Shown piece after piece: positions 40,934 to 50,516 of a stretch of DNA of 64,000 nt. The number at the start of each line of letters is the position of its first letter. Position 1 is the stretch's first letter. Location: contig CAZYQI010000011.1 of the NCBI GenBank assembly GCA_964649745.1, positions 1-64,000 of the forward strand, read 5' to 3'. The stretch is from CAZEHS01 sp964649745 (GTDB lineage Bacteria; Bacillota; Clostridia; Peptostreptococcales; Acidaminobacteraceae). The notes below the pieces were generated by a model. It searched no databases, had not been told where the DNA came from, and saw only the letters and a program-made list of their open reading frames with translations. The position numbers and the translations under genes were made by a program.

Positions 40934-42004
40934 CTACACCCCCATGGCTTTAATGATCTCGTCCGAAATATCGTACAGGCTGACGATTTTATCAACTGCG
41001 TCCAGTTTTACCGCAGATTTTGGCATACCGTATACCACACAGCTTTCTTCATCCTGAGCAATGACGAAGGTGCGGTTCTCCTTAAGGCGTTTCAATCCTT
41101 TCGCACCGTCTGCCCCCATTCCGGTCATGATGACCCCGATAATTTCACTCATTTTCAAATCGGCAAGGGAATCCATCATCGCATCAACTGAAGGCCTGTG
41201 GCCGCTCACAGGAGCATCATCGCCAAGCTTTATCCTGAAATTGTGGCCATCTCTGACTACACGTAAGTGATAGTCGCCGGGGGCGATATATACCCAGCCC
41301 GGAAGCAGAACATCATTGTGCTCGGCCTCTTTTACCCGCATGTTACTGAGGCTGTCCATTCGCTCTGCCAACGATTTTGTAAACCCCGGCGGCATATGCT
41401 GAACGATCAGCACACTGGCGGGAAGATCAGCCGGAAGATTCGGCACCACATCCTGAAGTGCCTTAGGTCCCCCCGTGGATGTTCCGATTGCAATAATCTT
41501 TCGAATTCGACCATCTGTGGGCATCGGCATCGACTCAACCCGTCGGGGCCTTACCGGCGGTATGGGGACTCTTTCCCGTCTTGGCGCAGGCCTGGCTCTG
41601 ACAGAAACCCGGGAAGCCATCCTGAGCTTATCCCTCAGCTCTTGCTGCATATCCTGAGTATTTATCTGGAAAATACTGCTTGGCTTCGTTATGAAATCCA
41701 GCGCTCCCAGTTCCAACGCTTTCAGTGTGGCATCTGCACCTTCCTTCGTCAGGCTGCTGAGCATGATGACAGGCATAGGGGCATCCCGCATAATGACCTC
41801 CAACGCAGACAATCCGTCCATTACCGGCATTTCTACATCCAGAGTCATCACATCCGGTTTCAATTGAATAACCTTCCGAACAGCTTCCTGTCCGTTTTTC
41901 GCCGTATCGATCGCCATCAGATTGGGGTCTGAATTGACGATGTCGGTAATGACTTTTCGCATGAAAGCTGAGTCATCCACAATGAGTACACGTTTTTTTT
42001 CCAT
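40934..42004 (-). CDS. cheB: Protein-glutamate methylesterase CheB
   Basis: CheB removes methyl groups from chemoreceptors when phosphorylated by CheA. The receiver domain has Asp10/Asp11 and phospho-acceptor Asp56 (LDVEMPVMDG) with KPSS later. The esterase domain shows the catalytic Ser in GTSTGGPKAL, His in VQHMPPGFTKSLAERMD and Asp in MTGMGADGAKG. The linker is basic and proline-rich. No cheR is found in the window. Confidence 0.96.
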   Translation of the reverse strand: MEKKRVLIVDDSAFMRKVITDIVNSDPNLMAIDTAKNGQEAVRKVIQLKPDVMTLDVEMPVMDGLSALEVIMRDAPMPVIMLSSLTKEGADATLKALELGALDFITKPSSIFQINTQDMQQELRDKLRMASRVSVRARPAPRRERVPIPPVRPRRVESMPMPTDGRIRKIIAIGTSTGGPKALQDVVPNLPADLPASVLIVQHMPPGFTKSLAERMDSLSNMRVKEAEHNDVLLPGWVYIAPGDYHLRVVRDGHNFRIKLGDDAPVSGHRPSVDAMMDSLADLKMSEIIGVIMTGMGADGAKGLKRLKENRTFVIAQDEESCVVYGMPKSAVKLDAVDKIVSLYDISDEIIKAMGV

Positions 42005-42720
42005 TAGACCAGCCCTTTTTTTCGTAGATTCCGTTGCTTTTCGAAGATAAATGCAATGATTCTGCTTCTATCCTTTTCTTCTACTTCCAGGAATCGTACT
42101 CCACAATCATATCGTTTAACGGTTTCATCAAAAATCTGACACCGTACAACTTCAGCATTGACAGTAACGCATTCATTATCAAGAATAATGATGACCTGAA
42201 ATTTTGACCCTGGCTCAAACCGCTCTCCAACCATGGCACGAAGTCCGCCGCCGCTGATATCTCTCGTTATGACGGCTAATTCTCTATAGCTGGGGAACTC
42301 AACTTCTTCAACTTTCCCGTTGTTCACCTGTTTTTCCGTGATCACACCGGTCTGAATCTTGAAAATAACATCCGTTACCAGAGGAAGCCTGTAAAAATCA
42401 CGTCGTTGGTCCTTATCGACCGGACTGACCATCTGTAAAAAGAGTACGGGGGTAGAGTCCTCCAATTTTCGGGAAACAACCAATCCGAAAAAATTACACA
42501 CGCCCACATCTTCTTTTTTAAAATATACCCTCAGCCGCTTCCCCACTTCCAAAGGGTACCGGCGCCCCTGATAGGACGGGAGGGTAACCGCTATTTTTGT
42601 ATCGGTGATGATTTCAACTAACTCTGATTTCAGACTGATGCGTTTGTCTGGGCTCAATTCAAGGGTCAATTCAAGATCCGTCACGTTTTCCAGCATCGAT
42701 CTGAAACTTTCCATATGCAA
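42004..42720 (-). CDS. PilZ-domain flagellar brake protein (YcgR/YpfA-like)
   Basis: The 238-residue protein has an N-terminal YcgR-type domain and a C-terminal PilZ domain. The cyclic-di-GMP binding pattern is complete: QRRDFYRLPL (RxxxR) and DISGGGLRA (D/N-x-S-x-x-G). Proteins of this kind slow flagellar rotation when they bind c-di-GMP; that it does so here is inferred from family and from its place between flhG and cheB. Its stop shares one base with the cheB start. Confidence 0.9.
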   Translation of the reverse strand: MHMESFRSMLENVTDLELTLELSPDKRISLKSELVEIITDTKIAVTLPSYQGRRYPLEVGKRLRVYFKKEDVGVCNFFGLVVSRKLEDSTPVLFLQMVSPVDKDQRRDFYRLPLVTDVIFKIQTGVITEKQVNNGKVEEVEFPSYRELAVITRDISGGGLRAMVGERFEPGSKFQVIIILDNECVTVNAEVVRCQIFDETVKRYDCGVRFLEVEEKDRSRIIAFIFEKQRNLRKKGLV

Positions 42721-42736
42721 TCCTCACAGAAGCGTG

Positions 42737-43621
42737 TTACCGCTGTAAATTGTTAAAAAGCTTGCTTAGAAAAACATCAAAACCTTTTACGTTCTCGGGT
42801 GTTTCCTTTCCGCTGGTAAGGCTTGCCGCTATCAAATCGATGCCTTTACTGGCCAGACAGTTGGGGCTGCTCACCGTGAAGGGAATCTGCTGACGAACGG
42901 ATTTTCGCACATTGGGGTCTTCATAGATAAATCCCAGATTCTCCACATCCACCTTCAGAAATTTTTTGGCAGCAGAATGGATCTTGTTGAAAACATCCTG
43001 CCCTTCTTTGTTGGACTCCACACGGTTGATGACGATACGAATCTGTTTATCCTGAGCGGTGATGTTCTTAATCAAGGCGTAAGCATCTGTTATTGCCGAG
43101 GGATCCGGAGTTACCACCAATATCACTTCACTGGCTGCACGGATGAACGACATGACATTCTGGCTCAATCCTGCACCGGTATCCACCAAGATGAATTCTG
43201 ATTCATCATTGAGGAACGCCAAGCTCTCAATAAGGCTATCCAATGCTTCGGCATCGATATTGACAAGCTCCATGACCCCTGAGCCGCCGGAGATGACTTT
43301 AATCCCTTCCGGCCCCTCCAGAACCACTTCACGAATGTCCATCTCGTTTTTTATAACGTGGGTCAGGGTATATTTCGGAACAACTCCCATAATCACGTCG
43401 ACATTGGCCAGGCCAAGATCGGCGTCGATCACACTTACTCTGTAATTCCTTCGGGATAAGGCAATGGCGAGGTTAACGGTGAAATTGGTTTTACCGACGC
43501 CGCCTTTTCCGCTGGAAATGGTGATAACCCTGGCGTCGCGCACTTCCTGCGCGACATCGGTGGATTTTTTTCTCTTACTGGTGCTGATCAATTCCCGGAG
43601 TTTCTGTGCCTGGTCCTTCAT
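42737..43621 (-). CDS. flhG: MinD-like ATPase FlhG (YlxH)
   Basis: FlhG controls the number and placement of flagella together with FlhF. The N-terminus has DQAQKLREL, the DQAxxLR motif that activates the FlhF GTPase. The deviant Walker A is SSGKGGVGKTNF, and DADLGLANVD and VDTGAGLS follow. Length (294) is normal. It overlaps flhF by four bases. Confidence 0.95.
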   Translation of the reverse strand: MKDQAQKLRELISTSKRKKSTDVAQEVRDARVITISSGKGGVGKTNFTVNLAIALSRRNYRVSVIDADLGLANVDVIMGVVPKYTLTHVIKNEMDIREVVLEGPEGIKVISGGSGVMELVNIDAEALDSLIESLAFLNDESEFILVDTGAGLSQNVMSFIRAASEVILVVTPDPSAITDAYALIKNITAQDKQIRIVINRVESNKEGQDVFNKIHSAAKKFLKVDVENLGFIYEDPNVRKSVRQQIPFTVSSPNCLASKGIDLIAASLTSGKETPENVKGFDVFLSKLFNNLQR

Positions 43622-44787
43622 AGAACTTCACCCAGCAGCTTTCTGGCCACTTTGTCCGCATCAGCCACTTCTATGTCATCCGGAACGCTCTGCCCGATGG
43701 TGAAATAGGATAAGGGCTTTCCACTGGCCAGACGAACATTGAGAATATTTCCCAGCGAATCGGCTTCATCCAGCTTCGTGAAAAGCAATTTGTAATCACC
43801 CAGGAAACGATAGGATTCCAATATGCTGACAACATCCTTATACCCCGTGTTGAGGCTGATAACTAAAAAAGTTTCCGAATTGGAGGTCCTGCTGATGAGA
43901 CTGGCGAGATCCGCCTGCATTTCTTCGTTTTTGTGGCTTCTTCCAGCTGTATCGACAAGGACGTATTCCTTATCCTTATACTTGCCGATGGCATCCACAA
44001 TCTCGTCCGGTTCATAGATGACGGATAAAGGGATTCCTAAAATTTCACTGTACGTCTTCAACTGCTCCACCGCTGCAATCCGAAAGGTATCTGCCGTAAT
44101 CAGGCCAACGCTCCTGTTGTCGATTAATGACAGCCTCGCCGCAAGTTTTGCTAAGGTTGTTGTCTTTCCAACCCCTGTAGGGCCAACGAAGAAGCACACC
44201 TTTTGTGATGTGGTTTCTCCCCCAATGGTATAGGGAGCCCCCAGCTGATCCTTTAACGTGATCCGCATGGCGTTTCGCACCGCTTTGTCATTGTCCGGGC
44301 TGATGGTTATCTGTCGTCCCACCAGTTCCAGTATTTTAAGGGCATTCTCATGGGTCATATCCGATTCCCTCAGAATCTGATAGTACTCCGAATGATCCTT
44401 TGTTCCCTCTTCGGGAATGTTCGGTACAGGAATCGAAACAAGGGGCTGAGAAGCTGTCTCCTTGGTCAGAATACCGCTCAGGATTGTCTGTATGGACGCC
44501 ATCTGATCCTTCAATATTTCAATTTCAGGATTGGCTTTGGGCAGTTCTTCCGGTACAGGGGGCGCCACCGGTTCAGGGGGTTTTGCCTCAGAGGGTTTTT
44601 CTTTCAGCGGCGCCGTGGGCTCGTCAATGGCAGCCACCACCTCAATCATCGGTTTAGCAAACATTGCAAAGATTCCCGGCTTCCTGATCTTTCGTGAGTG
44701 CAGAATGATTGCTTCGCGACCCAGCTCATGGCGTATTTTGATCATCGCTTCGTTGATGTCATTGGCCAGATAGCGTTTTACTTTCAT
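43618..44787 (-). CDS. flhF: Flagellar SRP-like GTPase FlhF
   Basis: FlhF is an SRP54-type GTPase that marks the site of flagellar assembly. After a basic N-terminal B domain and a proline-rich linker, the NG domain shows GPTGVGKTTTLAKLAARLS, DTFRIAAVEQLKTY, DTAGRS and TKLDEADSLG. Length is 389 residues. It shares one base with the flhA stop. Confidence 0.95.
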   Translation of the reverse strand: MKVKRYLANDINEAMIKIRHELGREAIILHSRKIRKPGIFAMFAKPMIEVVAAIDEPTAPLKEKPSEAKPPEPVAPPVPEELPKANPEIEILKDQMASIQTILSGILTKETASQPLVSIPVPNIPEEGTKDHSEYYQILRESDMTHENALKILELVGRQITISPDNDKAVRNAMRITLKDQLGAPYTIGGETTSQKVCFFVGPTGVGKTTTLAKLAARLSLIDNRSVGLITADTFRIAAVEQLKTYSEILGIPLSVIYEPDEIVDAIGKYKDKEYVLVDTAGRSHKNEEMQADLASLISRTSNSETFLVISLNTGYKDVVSILESYRFLGDYKLLFTKLDEADSLGNILNVRLASGKPLSYFTIGQSVPDDIEVADADKVARKLLGEVL

Positions 44788-46814
44788 CAGAGTGTCACCA
44801 TCCCAACAGATTTTACTTCAATGCTTGATTCCAGTTCGTTATACGAAAGGACCACCAGGTCCGGGATATACTGCTCAGTGAGTCGCTTGAAATACAGCCT
44901 TACAATCGGGGCGGTCAGAACGATGGGCTGTTCCCCCATGGACAACAGTGTCTGTATCTGAACCGCAAGGCTGTTGATGATGGCCTGGCTTTCCATGGGT
45001 TCCAGCGCGAGGTAGGTTCCAGAGTCCGATTGTTTGATCGCGTGCATCAGCCGTGTCTCCAGATCCTGATCCAGGGTAACCACGCTCATTTGTTTCCCTG
45101 TAACATAGGTTCGGGTGAGCATACGTCCGATTCCCTGTCGTACGTATTCCGTAAGGACGTTGACATCCCGGGTTACAGAAGCGTAATCCGCCAGTGTTTC
45201 CAATATAGTAACCAGATCCCGTATGGAAACCCCTTCTCTCAGAAGGTTTTGAAGCACTTTCTGGATATCTCCGATGGACATTTGGCTCGGGATCAGCTCA
45301 TCCACCAGGGTACTGTTGTTCTCCCTGAGGTTATCGATCAGCTGCTTGACTTCCTGACGCCCCATCAGCTCATGGGAGTGCCGTTTAATAACCTCTGTCA
45401 GATGCGTGGAGATAATGGATGAGGGGTCCACAACTGTATATCCCATGATCTCCGCTTTTTCCCTATCCGTTTCGTTTATCCATTTTGCAGGGAGTCCAAA
45501 TGCCGGTTCCACGGTATCAATACCGTCAAGATCCCCTTCAACATTTCCAGGGTTCATGGCAAGAAACTGATCGAACATAATACTGCCATGGGCCACGTCC
45601 GCACCCTTTATCTTAATCACATACTGATTGGGTTCCAGTTGAATATTATCCCTAAGGCGGATCATCGGCACCACAATTCCATACTCCAGAGCAATCTGGC
45701 GGCGGATCATAACCAGTCTATCGAACAAATCGCCCCCCTGATTGGGATCAGCCAGAGGAATGATTCCATAACCAAATTCCAACTCAATCGGATCTACCTG
45801 CAACAGCGGTATGATATTCTCCGGCCTTCGGATCTCTTCATTTCGAGTATCCTGTGAAGGAGCCGCTTCCACCACAGCCGCTTTTTTCTCCACTGCACTG
45901 AAGCGATATCCAAGATAGGCAAAAAAGGATGAAATAATCATGAACGGAAGGTCCGGAAGCGGTGTTAGGGCCAGCCCCATTAAGGAGGCCGCTGTGATGT
46001 ACATAACCATGGGCCGGCTGAAAAGCTGACCAATCACGTCGTCCCCCAGATTGGAGTCCGATGCGGCACGGGTTACCACAATACCGGTGGCAGTGGATAT
46101 CATCAGGGCCGGTATCTGGTTGACCAGTCCATCCCCCACAGTGAGAAGCGTAAAATGCGACAGGGCCTCCGTTATGGAAAGTCCCATACGCAGACTGCCG
46201 ATAGCGAAGCCTGCCAAAATGTTGACAATCGTGATGATGATGCCCGCAATGGCATCCCCTTTGACGAACTTCGTAGCACCGTCCATGGCACCATAAAAAT
46301 CAGACTCCCGCTGGACCTTAATGCGTCTGGCACGGGCCTCATTCTCGGTAATGGTTCCTGCATTGAGGTCTGCATCGATGGCCATCTGTTTACCGGGCAT
46401 GGCATCCAGGGTAAAACGCGCTGCGACCTCCGCTACCCGCTCCGAACCCTTGGTGATAACCAGGAACTGAACAATGGTGATGATGATGAAGACGATAAAA
46501 CCAACGACTGCATCGCCTCCGATAACAAAATCTCCAAAGGCTGCAATGACCTCGCCGGCATCCCCTTTTGAAAGGATGTTCCGAGTTGAGGAGATGTTCA
46601 GCGCCAGACGAAAAAGCGTTGTAATCAGCAATACGGAGGGAAAAATGGAAAACTGGAGGGGCTCTGTATTGAACATGCTGATCAACAGGATCACCAAAGC
46701 GACGGTTATGTTAACACTGAGAAGAAAGTCCATCAATCCCAAGGGCATCGGGATGATGATCATCAGTATGATGAATATGATCGATATCGGAAACAACAGA
46801 TCTCCGATTTTCAT
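44787..46814 (-). CDS. flhA: Flagellar type III export gate protein FlhA
   Basis: FlhA forms the cytoplasmic ring of the export gate. The N-terminal third has about eight transmembrane segments and the FHIPEP-family motif RFTLDAMPGKQMAIDADLNAG. The C-terminal cytoplasmic domain receives chaperone-substrate complexes. The 675-residue length is normal. Confidence 0.97.
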   Translation of the reverse strand: MKIGDLLFPISIIFIILMIIIPMPLGLMDFLLSVNITVALVILLISMFNTEPLQFSIFPSVLLITTLFRLALNISSTRNILSKGDAGEVIAAFGDFVIGGDAVVGFIVFIIITIVQFLVITKGSERVAEVAARFTLDAMPGKQMAIDADLNAGTITENEARARRIKVQRESDFYGAMDGATKFVKGDAIAGIIITIVNILAGFAIGSLRMGLSITEALSHFTLLTVGDGLVNQIPALMISTATGIVVTRAASDSNLGDDVIGQLFSRPMVMYITAASLMGLALTPLPDLPFMIISSFFAYLGYRFSAVEKKAAVVEAAPSQDTRNEEIRRPENIIPLLQVDPIELEFGYGIIPLADPNQGGDLFDRLVMIRRQIALEYGIVVPMIRLRDNIQLEPNQYVIKIKGADVAHGSIMFDQFLAMNPGNVEGDLDGIDTVEPAFGLPAKWINETDREKAEIMGYTVVDPSSIISTHLTEVIKRHSHELMGRQEVKQLIDNLRENNSTLVDELIPSQMSIGDIQKVLQNLLREGVSIRDLVTILETLADYASVTRDVNVLTEYVRQGIGRMLTRTYVTGKQMSVVTLDQDLETRLMHAIKQSDSGTYLALEPMESQAIINSLAVQIQTLLSMGEQPIVLTAPIVRLYFKRLTEQYIPDLVVLSYNELESSIEVKSVGMVTL

Positions 46815-46825
46815 GAATGCCTCCC

Positions 46826-47911
46826 TTACCGCTTTTTCAGGTTGTAAACATATGCAAGTACTTCTGCCACAGCCTGATAAAGATCTGGCGGGACATAGTC
46901 ACCAATCTGTACGGCCTGATAAAGTGTTCTGGCCAGCACCTTGTTTTCAACGACAGGCACACGGTTCTCCTGTGCAATTTTCCGAATATTCAGGGCGATA
47001 AGATCCTGCCCTTTTGCAACGACCCTTGGGGCCGCATCTTTTTCGTTGTTGTATGTAATCGCTATGGCAAAATGGGTTGGATTGGTTATAACCACGTCAG
47101 CCTTTGGCACGTCCTGCATCATGCGACGCATGGACATCTGTCTCTGCCGTTCCTTGATCTTGGATTTAATCAGGGGATCCCCTTCTGTCTGCTTGTATTC
47201 TTCTTTGATCTCCTGCTTGGACATTTTCAGCTGTTTGTTGTGTTCATGCCGCGCATATATATAATCGAAAAGAGCAACTACAATGAGGAATATGGCATTG
47301 CGTACAACAATATCGAAAATTGTCTTCCACATCAGCCCCCCCATCAGCCAGGGGTCCATATCAAACAGATTGACCAGCATCGCCTGCTTATCCCGGAGGT
47401 ACGCATAGGTGATGTAGATCATAACCCCAGCTTTTGCCGACGCCTTTACAAGCTCCACAATCGACCGGAGGGAGAACATGCGTTTGAAGCCGCTGATGGG
47501 ATTCAGTCTGTCCAGCTTGAACTTGAGCGGTTCCACAGTAAAAAGGAAACCCACCTGCATGTAGTTTAGAATAACCCCGGTGACCATTACCACCACTACG
47601 ATAGGGCCGATCATCACGGCCATATCCCACATGATCTGAGCAACAAAGGTCATAAAGGTGCGGGGCTCAAAGATCCTCCATGGCTCGGTACAGGCCTCCA
47701 TAATGCGCATGTAATGGTCAAAAAAGCGTTCCATAAACCACGGGCCGAAGATATTGAGAAAAATAATCAGGATCAAAAGGGCTACCGCGCCGTTCGCTTC
47801 ACGGCTCTGGGGAACTTGCCCTTTGTTACGGGCATCCCGCTCTTTCTTGGGTGTCGCCCGTTCGGTCTTTTCCCCCTGGAACAAATCTAAGCGAATCGGA
47901 AAGCGCATCAT
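46826..47911 (-). CDS. flhB: Flagellar export switch protein FlhB
   Basis: FlhB changes the export specificity from rod/hook to filament proteins. The protein begins MMRFPIRLDLFQGEKTERAT and has four transmembrane segments. The self-cleaving NPTH motif lies at about residues 277-280 in VVITNPTHFAIA. The start at 47911 overlaps the fliR stop (ATGA) and has GGAG six bases upstream. The open frame continues 113 codons further over fliR, but that part reads as nonsense protein and is excluded. Length is 361 residues. Confidence 0.96.
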   Translation of the reverse strand: MMRFPIRLDLFQGEKTERATPKKERDARNKGQVPQSREANGAVALLILIIFLNIFGPWFMERFFDHYMRIMEACTEPWRIFEPRTFMTFVAQIMWDMAVMIGPIVVVVMVTGVILNYMQVGFLFTVEPLKFKLDRLNPISGFKRMFSLRSIVELVKASAKAGVMIYITYAYLRDKQAMLVNLFDMDPWLMGGLMWKTIFDIVVRNAIFLIVVALFDYIYARHEHNKQLKMSKQEIKEEYKQTEGDPLIKSKIKERQRQMSMRRMMQDVPKADVVITNPTHFAIAITYNNEKDAAPRVVAKGQDLIALNIRKIAQENRVPVVENKVLARTLYQAVQIGDYVPPDLYQAVAEVLAYVYNLKKR

Positions 47912-48687
47912 AATCCACTCCGTTGATACAGATCGATGATGTCGTAGGCATACTGGATCATCAGCTCGTTCATATATCCAGTGATCTGCGCGATATAAGG
48001 CATCAACAGATAAAACAGATAAAATCCAATAATAATTTTTACAGGCATCCCCACCATAAATACGTTGAAGCCCGGCATGGCCTTGGACAAAAGTCCCATA
48101 ATGACATCGGCAATAAGTATGGTCAGGAGGAACGGGGCTGCTATCTTTATTCCGATTACAAAGGACTGAACAAAAATGGCATTGAATATATCGATGGCCC
48201 CAAGATTTAAAATCCCCTGGCCCAGGGGAACGGCGCGAAAGCACTGCCAAACCGCTTCAATAACCCGATGATGAGCGTTAGTAATCAGAAATATCAATGT
48301 GGCTAAAATATAAAAAATGTTGGCTGTAAGCGGCATCTCTGTTTCATCGGTGGCACTGATGACGTTGATCATCGAAAACCCAATGCTGGTATCTATCACC
48401 ATCCCCGCCAAGTAAATGGCATTGTAGACAATGGCCATGGCGATGCTTACACTAAGCCCAATGCCTGTTTCTATCAGGATGTGATAGAACAGATCCCAAA
48501 GAGTCACTATCGCAGATACATCCGCTATGGTGGAGATGGGGTAAATCAGTACGGTCAGCATCATAACCAGCGCCACACGCACCTGCATCGGTATATTGGA
48601 TGCTCCGAAAAATGGGATCAGAGAAAAAATTGATGCAATCCGAGTGAATATCAATATGGCGACGATAAGGCTGTCTGTCAGGATCAT
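47908..48687 (-). CDS. fliR: Flagellar export membrane protein FliR
   Basis: FliR is a subunit of the FliP5Q4R1 export channel. The 259-residue protein is strongly hydrophobic with about six segments and has LIPFFGASNIPMQVRVALVM and ATALYI-type family helices. It lies between fliQ and flhB. Confidence 0.95.
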   Translation of the reverse strand: MILTDSLIVAILIFTRIASIFSLIPFFGASNIPMQVRVALVMMLTVLIYPISTIADVSAIVTLWDLFYHILIETGIGLSVSIAMAIVYNAIYLAGMVIDTSIGFSMINVISATDETEMPLTANIFYILATLIFLITNAHHRVIEAVWQCFRAVPLGQGILNLGAIDIFNAIFVQSFVIGIKIAAPFLLTILIADVIMGLLSKAMPGFNVFMVGMPVKIIIGFYLFYLLMPYIAQITGYMNELMIQYAYDIIDLYQRSGL

Positions 48688-48695
48688 GTGGCGCC

Positions 48696-48965
48696 TCAGT
48701 GAACAATCGAATTGATGCTAAGGAATACGCCTTCTGTATATTCCACAAGGACCTGTAGAATCCAGGGACCAAGAATCAGCATGGTGATAAAAACAGCAAA
48801 CAGCTTTGGGACAAAGGTAAGAGTGGCTTCATTGATTTGGGTGGTTGCCTGGAAAACCGCAATAATCAGACCGATGATCATGGCCACCAGCATCATGGGA
48901 GCCGAAACAAGGAGGGTTACTGTCATCGCCTGGGAATATAGATCTAAAACCATTTTTTCATCCAT
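48696..48965 (-). CDS. fliQ: Flagellar export membrane protein FliQ
   Basis: FliQ is an 89-residue two-helix membrane protein of the export channel. It shows AMIIGLIIAVFQATTQINEA and TLTFVPKLFAVFI, both characteristic. Confidence 0.96.
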   Translation of the reverse strand: MDEKMVLDLYSQAMTVTLLVSAPMMLVAMIIGLIIAVFQATTQINEATLTFVPKLFAVFITMLILGPWILQVLVEYTEGVFLSINSIVH

Positions 48966-48977
48966 ATCCAGCCTCCT

Positions 48978-49757
48978 TTAGCGAATGCCGGCCAATGTAG
49001 CCCTTACAATCAGATTCCATCCATCAATCAGGATGAAAAGCAGTATCTTGAACGGCAACGAGATCATAACCGGAGGCAGCATCATCATACCAAGAGCCAT
49101 TAAGGTGCTGGCAACAACCATGTCGATGACGATGAATGGGATAAACAGAAGAAATCCAACCTCAAACCCTGTTCTCAGTTCACTGATGATGAAGGCCGGT
49201 ATCAGTGCTTTATTTGGCACAGCCTCCAAGTTTTCCGGCGTTTCAACTTCCGCCAGCTTAACAAACAACGCCAGATCCTTACTGCGTACCTGTTTGAACA
49301 TAAACGCGCGCATAGGCTTCATGGCGTTATCGTATGCCTGCTCCACCGTTATCTCGCCCTTGGTCAGAGGTTTATAGGCCTTTTCATTGATCTCTGTAAA
49401 GGTGGGAGCCATTACAAAAAAAGTTAAAAACAGCGCCAAACCAATGAGAACCTGGTTGGGAGGCGTTGTCTGCAATGAAAGGGCTTTTCTCAAGAATGAG
49501 AAGATAATAATAATCCGGGTAAAGCATGTCATCAGAAGCAGTATCGAAGGGGCCATGGAGAGAACTGTCAGCATCAGAACAACCTGAACGGTGCTGGAAA
49601 CCTCCTGTGGCGTATCTGCTGTCCCGATCGTTACATCCAGCTTCGGAAGCGCCAAGGGGGCATCGGCAAAAACACCTGCGCAGCCTGCAATGAACCAGAC
49701 GCTAAGCATCACCAACGTGAGTATCCATGGTTTTATTCGAAGGTTCCTGTTATTCAT
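48978..49757 (-). CDS. fliP: Flagellar export membrane protein FliP
   Basis: FliP is the major subunit of the export channel. The first about 31 residues look like a cleavable signal peptide (WILTLVMLSVWFIAGCAG then VFADA), as usual for FliP. MTCFTRIIIIFSFLRKAL, PPNQVLIGLALFLTFFVM and GMMMLPPVMISLPFKILLF are core motifs. Length is 259. Confidence 0.96.
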   Translation of the reverse strand: MNNRNLRIKPWILTLVMLSVWFIAGCAGVFADAPLALPKLDVTIGTADTPQEVSSTVQVVLMLTVLSMAPSILLLMTCFTRIIIIFSFLRKALSLQTTPPNQVLIGLALFLTFFVMAPTFTEINEKAYKPLTKGEITVEQAYDNAMKPMRAFMFKQVRSKDLALFVKLAEVETPENLEAVPNKALIPAFIISELRTGFEVGFLLFIPFIVIDMVVASTLMALGMMMLPPVMISLPFKILLFILIDGWNLIVRATLAGIR

Positions 49758-49760
49758 GCC

Positions 49761-50120
49761 TCACCCTTGCTTCCTCATAACAATTTTTTCGAAAACCTCC
49801 CGAAACGGTTGAGCGGCGTCCTGAGGTTCCGTCGGCTCCGGGGCAAAATCCTTAAGCCTGTCCAAGAGGCGTACGCCGTTTCGGTCCTGGTAGAGAAAAT
49901 AGTGGTTATTCCCTATTCTGACCATCAGAAAATTTTTGTCTGTGCCGATGGGAAGCCGGTCTACCATGTGAATCTGTTTTCCGTATGTACGGCCATAGCT
50001 GCTTGAAACCAGCCGGGTCGTCCAATACGCCATCCCAATGACCGCAATAAACGCAATCACATAAAGCAACCCGTATAGCGGACTGAACGCGACTGCAGCA
50101 GGATATGCAAATACAGGCAT
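49761..50120 (-). CDS. fliO: Flagellar biosynthesis protein FliO
   Basis: FliO helps assemble the FliP ring. This 119-residue protein has one transmembrane segment (about residues 12-33) and the FliO-domain strand pattern IHMVDRLPIGTDKNFLMVRI, followed by NHYFLYQDRNGVRLLDRL. It lies between cheY and fliP, the standard place. Confidence 0.88.
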   Translation of the reverse strand: MPVFAYPAAVAFSPLYGLLYVIAFIAVIGMAYWTTRLVSSSYGRTYGKQIHMVDRLPIGTDKNFLMVRIGNNHYFLYQDRNGVRLLDRLKDFAPEPTEPQDAAQPFREVFEKIVMRKQG

Positions 50121-50132
50121 CCCCCCGCCGCC

Positions 50133-50495
50133 TTATCCGATGACTTTCTTAACGGCTTCGATAACACGGTCTGCCTGGAATGGTTTAACAATAAAATCCC
50201 GGGCCCCTGCCTGTATGGATTCGATAACCATCGCCTGCTGTCCCATGGCGGAGCACATAACAATTTTGGCGTTGGGATCGATTTTCTTGATTTCCTTAAC
50301 AGCCTGAATTCCATCGACTTCAGGCATGGTGATATCCATGATCACCAACTCCGGCAAGAGTTCCTTGTACTTCTCAATCGCCTTTTGTCCGTTCTCTGCT
50401 TCGCCACTGACAAGATAGCCGTTTTTCGTCAGGACATCCTTAATCATCATTCTCATAAAAGCGGCGTCGTCAACAACCAGGATTCCGTTTGCCAT
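50133..50495 (-). CDS. cheY: Chemotaxis response regulator CheY
   Basis: CheY is a single receiver domain of 120 residues that binds the motor switch. Asp9/Asp10, phospho-acceptor Asp54 (VIMDITMPEVDG), the CSAMG threonine/serine position and the Lys in FIVKPF are all present. It is encoded right after fliY, its phosphatase. Confidence 0.96.
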   Translation of the reverse strand: MANGILVVDDAAFMRMMIKDVLTKNGYLVSGEAENGQKAIEKYKELLPELVIMDITMPEVDGIQAVKEIKKIDPNAKIVMCSAMGQQAMVIESIQAGARDFIVKPFQADRVIEAVKKVIG

Positions 50496-50516
50496 TTTAT
50501 TTCCTCCTAAATTCGA

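Noticed and set aside
47912..48250. N-terminal extension of the flhB frame by 113 codons
   Set aside because: The added part lies over fliR, reads as low-quality protein with many Cys and His, and a good start with GGAG exists at 47911.
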